Shown in pieces: positions 1-5,001 of a DNA stretch of 5,001 bases. Source of the stretch: CAVVWJ01 sp964475685 (GTDB lineage Bacteria; Gemmatimonadota; Gemmatimonadetes; Gemmatimonadales; GWC2-71-9); NCBI GenBank assembly GCA_964475685.1, contig CAYYXP010000075.1, positions 1-5,001 on the forward strand, given 5' to 3'. The first letter of the stretch is position 1; each line of letters starts with the position of its first letter. The notes beneath the pieces are model-generated. The model made no database searches, was not told the origin of the DNA, and worked only from the letters and a program-made list of their open reading frames with translations. Made by a program: the position numbers and the translations under genes.

Positions 1-474
<474 letters not shown>

Positions 475-550
475 GTGTTTGAACAGCTCGAGTCAAACGA
501 CTTGGTTTTGCCTTATCGTCCGAATCACTTTGTGAATCAGAGTTAAACCC

Positions 551-581
551 GACCCAGACGGCCTCTGTGTCCGCTTGGGTC
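551..581 (-). other. Stem-loop in the 16S leader
   Basis: In the leader RNA, GACCCA (581-576) pairs perfectly with TGGGTC (556-551). The stem continues after one A-C mismatch with a G-U pair and CGG/CCG (573-571 with 561-559), closing a 9-nt loop. That gives a stem of about 11 positions with one mismatch. It may help leader folding or pre-16S processing. No T-run follows, so it is not a terminator. Confidence 0.45.
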
Positions 582-617
582 ATAGGGTCCGCACTCCATC
601 ACTCCAGCTCACTTCAC

Positions 618-630
618 TTGTCAAAGAGCA
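618..630 (-). promoter_or_regulatory. boxA antitermination element of the rRNA leader
   Basis: The minus strand reads TGCTCTTTGACAA here, one base different from the E. coli rRNA boxA (TGCTCTTTAACAA). In known systems boxA RNA is bound by NusB with S10 (NusE) and lets RNA polymerase transcribe long untranslated rRNA without Rho-dependent stopping. It sits about 35 nt after the predicted start and about 145 nt before 16S, a normal place. The match to the consensus is strong, and its function in this organism is inferred. Confidence 0.82.
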
Positions 631-648
631 GTTGTTATCGCTGTTGCC

Positions 649-662
649 GCCGGTTGACCGGC
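649..662 (-). promoter_or_regulatory. Leader hairpin, possible boxB equivalent
   Basis: The leader RNA can form a perfect 5-bp stem GCCGG/CCGGC with a UCAA tetraloop within a few bases of the predicted start point. It lies about 18 nt before boxA, the same order (hairpin, then boxA) as in E. coli rrn leaders. The sequence is not the lambda boxB sequence, so the assignment rests on position and shape only. Confidence 0.45.
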
Positions 663-670
663 AGCCGTGA

Positions 671-699
671 ATACTAACTGTGACCTCTGTCGGGGTCAA
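671..699 (-). promoter_or_regulatory. rRNA operon promoter (sigma70/sigmaA type)
   Basis: On the minus strand a -35 box TTGACC (699-694) is followed by a 17-bp spacer and a -10 box TAGTAT (676-671). Both are close to consensus and the spacing is optimal. Transcription should begin about six or seven bases further on, near 664-665, giving a leader of about 190 nt before 16S. No AT-rich UP element is visible, because upstream DNA is the GC-rich 3' end of an antiporter gene whose stop codon is only 13 bp away. The -35 box sits inside a short inverted repeat (CGGGG at 691-695 and CCCCG at 701-705). I see no second promoter nearer the 16S gene. Confidence 0.85.
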
Positions 700-705
700 C
701 CCCCG
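691..705. repeat. Inverted repeat covering the rRNA -35 box
   Basis: CGGGG (691-695) and CCCCG (701-705) are perfect inverted arms around five bases, and the -35 hexamer lies within. On the transporter mRNA this could fold as a 5-bp hairpin just after the last stop codon. No run of T follows it on the minus strand, so it does not qualify as an intrinsic terminator. It could equally be a protein-binding site or chance in GC-rich DNA. Confidence 0.4.
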
Positions 706-712
706 CAAGTGC

Positions 713-2005
713 CTATCGCACCACGATCTCGCCCGCCCGATCGAGGCCGCGGCGGAAGAGGACCGGTCCCACCGATTCATTGAAGGCGATGACCCCGACC
801 GTGAGGGTCTGCATCGCCAGCCCCACCACCGGGAGGCGGTCGGCCACGATTGTCGCGAGTCCCAGCGCCACACCGGCCTGGGAGACGAGCCCCATCCATC
901 CATCGCGGATCACCGCCGGCTCAGCCCCACCCAGCCTCGCCCCGGTGCGTGTCCCGACAAAGATGGCCCCCATCCGCACCAGCGCCACCACCAGCACCAA
1001 CGGCCACACCCCAGCGAACTCCTGGAGGTGCAGCTCGGCCCCGGCCATCGCGAAGAAGATGACGAAGACGGGGACCGCCATCTGGCGCAGGGTCTCCACC
1101 AGCGGCTGGGCCCGGACGGGGGCGATATTCGCGACGAGGAACCCCGCCACGAGGAGGCTCAGGAGAAGCTCGAACCCGAGCGCCTGGGCCGCGGCCGCAG
1201 TGGCGAACACCACCACAACGGCGAACACCACCATTTCCCGCTTGACGAACCGGAGGTACAGGCCCAGGACACCCCCGACGAGCGCGCCGGCCAGGATGGA
1301 TCCCAGCACTTCCCCCAGCAGGCGGAAGAGTATCTCGGCCGCGCCCGCCGTGGCGCCCCCGAGGCTCGCCTGGGCAAGGCTCAACGCCGCCGTGAAGACC
1401 AGAACGACCACGACATCGGCGACGAGCACGACGCCGAGGGTGGTCTTGGCGAGCGGCCCCGCCGCCCGGGTCTCGGTGAGAAGGGCGAGGGTAACCATCG
1501 GCGAGTTGACCGTCAGCGTGGCGGCGAAGAGCAGCGCGACGAACACGAGGGGCGCTGCCGAGAGGCCCTGGAGAAACGGCAGCCACTCTCGGGAAAGGAG
1601 TGCCAGGCCCCACAGCGACAGCAAAACGGCGGAGGCCTGCATCAGCAGGATCCAGAGAATCGCCCGGTGCCGGGCCTTGAGGTCGCCGATGCGGAATTCC
1701 ACCCCCGCCAGGAGGCCGATCAAGCCCACCGCCAGCCGCTTCATCATCGAGAGATCCTCGAGCACCCCGGCGGGAACGATCCCCGACAACGAGGGACCGA
1801 GCGCCAACCCGGCGACGAGGTATCCCAGGAGCCGGGGCATCCCGATGTCGTGGGCCACCGCGCCGAAGGTATCGGCGGTAAGGAGGAGAATCCCGAAGAG
1901 GAAGAGCGATTTCGGCGCGATCACCCCCTCGGTGGGCACCCGAAGAGGCTCGAGCAGCACCGCCCCCCCGACCAGGAGCGCGAGCACAACGAGGCGCCGG
2001 ATCAT
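713..2005 (-). CDS. Cation:proton antiporter, Kef/CPA2-like, without RCK domain
   Basis: This 430-residue inner-membrane protein is probably a Na+/H+ or K+/H+ exchanger of the CPA superfamily (Pfam Na_H_Exchanger). It is almost entirely hydrophobic segments, about 12 helices. Family marks are GYLVAGLALGPS (61-72), the polar break TVNSP (165-169) in an unwound helix, a core aspartate D197 in VADVV, FFAMAGAELHL (317-327), SQAGVALGLA (375-384) and a C-terminal ESVGPVLFRRGL stretch. The core position is Ala-Asp rather than Asp-Asp or Asn-Asp. In characterised relatives a single acidic residue usually goes with electroneutral exchange, which is inference here. It ends soon after the membrane part and lacks the cytoplasmic RCK/TrkA domain of KefB/KefC. 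Its ATG overlaps the stop codon of the preceding antiporter gene by 4 nt (ATGA) with no good Shine-Dalgarno, so translation is probably coupled. The stop is TAG, 13 bp before the rRNA -35 box. Substrate ion cannot be told from sequence. Confidence 0.92.
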   Translation of the reverse strand: MIRRLVVLALLVGGAVLLEPLRVPTEGVIAPKSLFLFGILLLTADTFGAVAHDIGMPRLLGYLVAGLALGPSLSGIVPAGVLEDLSMMKRLAVGLIGLLAGVEFRIGDLKARHRAILWILLMQASAVLLSLWGLALLSREWLPFLQGLSAAPLVFVALLFAATLTVNSPMVTLALLTETRAAGPLAKTTLGVVLVADVVVVLVFTAALSLAQASLGGATAGAAEILFRLLGEVLGSILAGALVGGVLGLYLRFVKREMVVFAVVVVFATAAAAQALGFELLLSLLVAGFLVANIAPVRAQPLVETLRQMAVPVFVIFFAMAGAELHLQEFAGVWPLVLVVALVRMGAIFVGTRTGARLGGAEPAVIRDGWMGLVSQAGVALGLATIVADRLPVVGLAMQTLTVGVIAFNESVGPVLFRRGLDRAGEIVVR

Positions 2006-3261
2006 GACGACTGCTCGGCCGGCTCGAGATCGGGCGGACCGGCATGCCGTCCGGAGCGCCCGCCCAGGCCCGCGAGAAACGCGGCCGCCTCACCATTCGC
2101 CACCATCTCGAAGAGGAGGACCGAGAGAAGGGTGGCCGTGAGAATCAGGCGGGGATTGAGATCGGGGTGCACCTGGGAATAGTTGAGTGCGATCGCGACG
2201 GCGAGCCCGCCCTGGGAGAGCAATCCGCGCCCGAACCCCGGGGTCCTGAGCGCAGGCGGGGCGACATGAGCGCCGGCCGTCCGCCCACCGATGTAGCGGG
2301 CCGCGAGGCGGACGAGGACGAACACCGGGGCCACGAAGAGCAGATCCACCGTGCCAGGGCTCCAGGCGGCGCCGGCAAAGAGGAGCAACGCGAGGTACAC
2401 CGGCCGCTCGGTGGCCAGCAGCATGCGATTCACGTCACGGTGCGAACTGCCGCTGTTCGCGAGGATGAAACCGAGGACGAGGCTGGTATAGATCGGCGAG
2501 AGGTTGAGATAGTAGCTGGCACCACTGGCCACGACGATGGCCCCCGCCAGTGCCACGAAGAGCCGGCTGTTCCCTTCGACCTCGTCCAGGTGGCTGACCG
2601 GACCCAGAAAGAGGTGAAAGAGCACGCCGCTGGCGACCCCGACCGCCAGGTTGATGACCGCCCATTCCGTGGCGGTCGGCGGCCGGACCTCGGGAGAGAC
2701 GTCGCCCTGATGGAGAACGGCCAAAACCAGGCCGAAGGCGATCACCGCCACCAGCGCGTCGATACGGGCGGTGAGCCGGAGGACGGGGAGGATCTTGTGT
2801 CGAGTGCCAGCCCGGTCCGCAAAGGCGTCCACGGCGGCCGGTGAGCAAAGCGTGGCCACGGCGGCGAGCGTGACCGCCTGCACCACCGCCTCGGGCCAGG
2901 GATAACCCGCGACGTACCGGAAGATGGCCAGCATGGCGGCGAGCGCCGCCGCAAATGTCGTGATCGCCTCGGCGAATGCGATCTGGAGGTGGCTCGGCGG
3001 AAGGAGGGCGAGGGTCGGAAGGCGGAAGTAGGTGCCCAGCTGCATGCCGAGCCAGCCCAGGGCGAGGCTCACGATGGGGGTGAGGTCCTGCACCTGGCCG
3101 GCGCCCAGCAATCCGGTGACGCGGGGGCCGAGGATAAAGCCGATCAGGACATACTCGGCGCCGCCGACGTAGCCGTAGCGGTCGCGCAGCCGGTCGAACA
3201 GCAAGTATGCCAGGATGTAACCGACGGCGACGACGGCCAGCGCGGCCAGCGTGGTCTGCAT
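2002..3261 (-). CDS. Cation:proton antiporter-like membrane protein (CPA family, divergent)
   Basis: This is a 419-residue polytopic membrane protein related to, but clearly different from, the antiporter encoded just after it. Shared marks are YVLIGFILGPRVTGLL (37-52), a polar break CSPAAV (139-144), a core aspartate D168 in ARIDALVAVIAFG, SPIYTSLVLGFILAN (255-269) and GLLSQGGLAVAIALNY (346-361), which lines up with the SQAGVALGLA segment of its neighbour. The core position is Ile-Asp. The C-terminal 25 or so residues are hydrophilic, Gly/Pro-rich and probably cytoplasmic, with no RCK domain. The start is fixed: an in-frame TAG (the stop of the MATE gene) lies at 3273-3271 and the ATG at 3261 is the only usual start before the first helix. 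It may be an independent exchanger or a partner subunit of the next protein. Membership in the antiporter superfamily is likely, while actual transport activity is less certain because several family motifs are weak. Confidence 0.87.
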   Translation of the reverse strand: MQTTLAALAVVAVGYILAYLLFDRLRDRYGYVGGAEYVLIGFILGPRVTGLLGAGQVQDLTPIVSLALGWLGMQLGTYFRLPTLALLPPSHLQIAFAEAITTFAAALAAMLAIFRYVAGYPWPEAVVQAVTLAAVATLCSPAAVDAFADRAGTRHKILPVLRLTARIDALVAVIAFGLVLAVLHQGDVSPEVRPPTATEWAVINLAVGVASGVLFHLFLGPVSHLDEVEGNSRLFVALAGAIVVASGASYYLNLSPIYTSLVLGFILANSGSSHRDVNRMLLATERPVYLALLLFAGAAWSPGTVDLLFVAPVFVLVRLAARYIGGRTAGAHVAPPALRTPGFGRGLLSQGGLAVAIALNYSQVHPDLNPRLILTATLLSVLLFEMVANGEAAAFLAGLGGRSGRHAGPPDLEPAEQSS

Positions 3262-3270
3262 GGGTGGATG

Positions 3271-4674
3271 CTACTCCGCGCCGGGATGGAGGGCCAGCGG
3301 CAGATCGATCAGCACCCGGGTCTGCTGGCGGGCGAGACCGATTCGCACCCTGATCAGCATAAACGTGGCCACCACCCCCAGTCCGAGCACCAGTCCCCAC
3401 CAGAGCCCAGCGGGTCCCAGCCGGAGAACGAAGCCGAGGTACGCGCTCACCGGCAGCCCAAGCATCCAGTAGCCCAACAGGTTGACCACCATCGGAGCCC
3501 GGGTGTGGCCGAGCCCGCGGAGGATGCCTCCGGCCACTGTCTGGAGGCCATCGAAGACCTGGAAGACGCCGGCGAGCGGGATGAGCGCCGCCGCCACCGT
3601 CAGCACGTCGAGGTCCCTGGTGTAGAGCCGCGCGAGCGGCTCGGAGAGGGTGAGGAACATCAGGCCGGTACACGACATGAAGACTGCGGCGGACGCCAGC
3701 GCCGCCCTCGCCGATCCGCGGGCGCCGGCGGGGTCGCCCCGCCCCACCGCACGTCCCACGAGAACCGCCGCGGCATCGGCGACCCCCAGTGGCACCATGA
3801 AGGTGAGCGAAGCGAGGTTGATGGCGACCTGGTGGCCGGCCATCTGGCGGGTGCCAAGCCAACCCATCATGAGTGCCACGAGTGCGAAGGCGCCGAACTC
3901 GAGGACGAACTGGGCCCCGATGGGGGTGCCGAGCCGAAGCATCCGGCCGAGCGGGGCGAGGTGCCAGATCTCCGGACGGATCGGCCGGATGTGCGGCGCG
4001 AGGGTCTTCCAGGCCAGGGCGGGCAGTCCGAGACAGAGCAACCACCGGCTAATCGTCGTGGCCCAGGCCGACCCGGGGACGCCGAGAGCGGGAAACCCCC
4101 ACTTGCCGAAGACCAGGGCGAAGTTGAGAAGGATGTTTGCCAGGTTGGCGAGGACGATGACGACGACGATGGGCCGCAACCGCCCGAGCGCCTGAAGGCT
4201 CTGGCGGAAGACAATGAAGAGAAAGAACGGCAGCACGCCGGGGGCCAACAGCTCGCTGTAGTCCGCCGCGAGCGGCACGACGTCCGCCGGCTGGCGAAGC
4301 AGCGCGAGCACCGGCTCGGCGGCCACCAGCAGGATGGCAGAGGGGATCGAGAGGAGCCCGGCCAGGATCACCCCGCGCTGGACCCCGCGGGCCACCGAGG
4401 GTGCGTCACCGGCGCCCACCGCCTGCGCCACAACAGGGTCGAGCACCATGAGCGTACCCATGCCGAAGACGGCGGGCACGAAGAAGTAGAGGTTCCCGAG
4501 GGCGACGGCAGCCAGCGCCTGAGGGGAGATGTGGCCGACCATGATGGTGTCCACCACTCCCATGCTCATCATCCCGACCTGGATGATGACCACCGGAAGC
4601 GCCAGGTCGAGCATGGCGCGCAACTCGTCCCGCCGGGGCAGGACGCGACCGGCCAGGTGGAGGAGGGAGCGCAT
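3271..4674 (-). CDS. NorM-type MATE family efflux transporter
   Basis: This inner-membrane exporter of 467 residues has the usual length and two-fold, 12-helix build of the MATE family (two MatE domains, roughly 22-190 and 245-405). MATE proteins expel cationic drugs, dyes or metabolites in exchange for Na+ or H+. The NorM subgroup is recognisable from VDTIMVGHIS (41-50), HQVAINLASLTFMVPLG (281-297) and FQVFDGLQTVAGGILRG (371-387). The three acidic residues that bind the coupling cation in Vibrio cholerae NorM (D36, E255, D371) appear here as D42, E259 and D375, so the protein should be active. The substrate cannot be predicted. The ATG at 4674 directly follows the TGA of the TM2 gene with no gap and no clear Shine-Dalgarno, suggesting coupled translation. 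A Met at residue 21 is a less likely start because it removes a normal charged N-terminal tail. The gene stops with TAG, 9 nt before the next gene, in the same frame. Confidence 0.96.
   Translation of the reverse strand: MRSLLHLAGRVLPRRDELRAMLDLALPVVIIQVGMMSMGVVDTIMVGHISPQALAAVALGNLYFFVPAVFGMGTLMVLDPVVAQAVGAGDAPSVARGVQRGVILAGLLSIPSAILLVAAEPVLALLRQPADVVPLAADYSELLAPGVLPFFLFIVFRQSLQALGRLRPIVVVIVLANLANILLNFALVFGKWGFPALGVPGSAWATTISRWLLCLGLPALAWKTLAPHIRPIRPEIWHLAPLGRMLRLGTPIGAQFVLEFGAFALVALMMGWLGTRQMAGHQVAINLASLTFMVPLGVADAAAVLVGRAVGRGDPAGARGSARAALASAAVFMSCTGLMFLTLSEPLARLYTRDLDVLTVAAALIPLAGVFQVFDGLQTVAGGILRGLGHTRAPMVVNLLGYWMLGLPVSAYLGFVLRLGPAGLWWGLVLGLGVVATFMLIRVRIGLARQQTRVLIDLPLALHPGAE
3274..3277 (-). 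promoter_or_regulatory. Weak Shine-Dalgarno for the first antiporter gene
   Basis: The minus strand reads GGAG just before the MATE stop codon, 12 nt upstream of the antiporter ATG at 3261. The spacing is longer than the usual 5-9 nt, so initiation probably leans on ribosomes finishing the MATE gene. No better site exists in the 9-nt intergenic gap (CATCCACCC). Confidence 0.35.
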
Positions 4675-5001
4675 TCAGGCGGGGCGGATGGGGCGAGCGG
4701 GAGGTTCGTCGCCTCGCGGTTGCGCGAGCAGGCGTTCGGCGAAATCGAGCCGTTCCGAGAGCTCGGCCACCTCGGCGCGGAGGGCATCGAGCTCATCGAA
4801 GACCTGGTGGGAGAGGTGCGCCCCGGGCGAGGCCTCCTCCGGATCCCACCGCGTGACCAGCCGGCCGCCGCCGTCGCGGAAGGAGCCGCTCGCCACCAGG
4901 ATGAGATCGTACAGCCACCAGACGCCGAGCCCGCCGATAGTCACGAGCATGAGGGCCCCGGACTCCGGCTTGCCGAGGTAGAAGCGGTGGGCGCCGAAGA
5001 C
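4675..5001 (-). CDS. TM2 domain-containing protein with coiled-coil tail (5' end outside window)
   Basis: Only the last 108 codons are visible and the gene continues past the right edge, so the ATG at 4950 is an internal methionine and not the start. Upstream of it the frame stays open and reads VFGAHRFYLGKPESGAL, the middle of a TM2 domain (Pfam PF05154). The hairpin then continues with a second membrane helix, IGGLGVWWLYDLILVASG, and the FRDGGG turn. The HRFYLG motif and the Asp in LYDLI are typical of the family. After a linker comes a strong amphipathic heptad segment (visible residues about 67-94, with LDALRAEVAELSERLDFAERLLAQ at its core, split here by function only), then a Pro/Arg-rich end. 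TM2 proteins are small bacterial membrane proteins of unknown biochemical role, and the coiled coil suggests oligomerisation or partner binding. It is the first visible gene of the transporter operon, with its TGA touching the MATE start codon. Confidence 0.92.
   Translation of the reverse strand, partial: VFGAHRFYLGKPESGALMLVTIGGLGVWWLYDLILVASGSFRDGGGRLVTRWDPEEASPGAHLSHQVFDELDALRAEVAELSERLDFAERLLAQPRGDEPPARPIRPA

Larger units (their letters stand above)
475..664 (-). other. 16S rRNA transcribed leader (pre-rRNA spacer)
   Basis: This stretch lies between the expected rRNA start point (about 664) and the mature 16S 5' end (about 474). It codes for no convincing protein and is less GC-rich than the flanking genes, especially at 481-545. 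In transcription order it holds a GC hairpin (662-649), a boxA element (630-618), a larger stem-loop (581-551) and an imperfect hairpin (538-522, one mismatch in seven pairs, TTT loop on the plus strand). Leaders of this kind carry antitermination signals and the 5' strand of the RNase III processing stem. The partner strand lies beyond the 16S 3' end, outside the window, so processing pairing cannot be checked here. Confidence 0.8.

Noticed and set aside
619..624. TTGACA on the minus strand as the -35 box of a second rRNA promoter
   Set aside because: It is part of boxA, and at 16-18 bp spacing there is no acceptable -10 box (the hexamer there reads TGATGG).
654..659. TTGACC on the plus strand as a divergent promoter
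   Set aside because: The nearest TATAAT-like word is only 12 bp away, and no plus-strand gene follows.
691..705. Intrinsic terminator after the transporter operon
   Set aside because: The hairpin stem is only 5 bp and no T-run follows on the minus strand; the sequence is better explained as part of the rRNA promoter.
680..2182. Long plus-strand open frames (500 and 453 codons) opposite the second antiporter gene
   Set aside because: They are antisense shadows of GC-rich codons. Their translations are rich in Arg, Pro, His, Glu and Gly with no family likeness, while the minus-strand frame gives a clear membrane protein.
2435..4045. 536-codon minus-strand frame spanning the MATE and first antiporter genes
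   Set aside because: It overlaps two well-supported genes in another frame and is low-complexity Arg/Gly/Pro/Ala-rich, as expected from frame-shifted GC-rich coding DNA.
4675..4950. A complete 91-residue protein starting at the ATG at 4950
   Set aside because: The frame stays open to the window edge and the upstream codons encode the conserved first half of the TM2 motif, so the true start is outside the window.

Overview
The window comes from a GC-rich bacterium. It holds the 5' third of a 16S rRNA gene and its upstream leader and promoter at the left. A tightly packed set of four membrane-protein genes fills the rest, and everything reads on the minus strand, right to left. The 16S part has the general look of Gemmatimonadota (wording of the V2/V3 region and the stem after the 338 site). 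That phylum guess is from memory, is tentative, and needs an rRNA database search.

Layout in the direction of transcription: (1) 5001-4675, the C-terminal 108 residues of a TM2-domain membrane protein with a coiled-coil tail, cut by the window edge; (2) 4674-3271, a complete NorM-type MATE multidrug/Na+ (or H+) efflux transporter; (3) 3261-2002 and (4) 2005-713, two different but related cation:proton antiporter-like (CPA superfamily) membrane proteins. Junctions are TGA|ATG with no gap, a 9-nt gap, and a 4-nt ATGA overlap, so the four genes almost certainly form one translationally coupled operon. Its promoter is outside the window.

Only 13 bp after the last antiporter stop codon lies the -35 box of a strong sigma70-type rRNA promoter (TTGACC, 17 bp, TAGTAT). 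It is followed by a leader of about 190 nt with a short GC hairpin, a near-perfect boxA antitermination element and a longer stem-loop, and then the 16S rRNA from about 474 down to the left edge. There is no room for, and no sign of, a terminator between the transporter operon and the rRNA operon.

Functionally, the protein operon looks like an ion-coupled transport module: a cation-coupled exporter plus two antiporter-like subunits that could adjust the Na+/H+ (or K+/H+) gradients it uses. This joint role is inference from gene order. I see no mobile element, CRISPR array, tRNA or phage gene. The most interesting points are the coupled pair of dissimilar antiporters and the direct run-in of the transporter operon onto the rRNA promoter.
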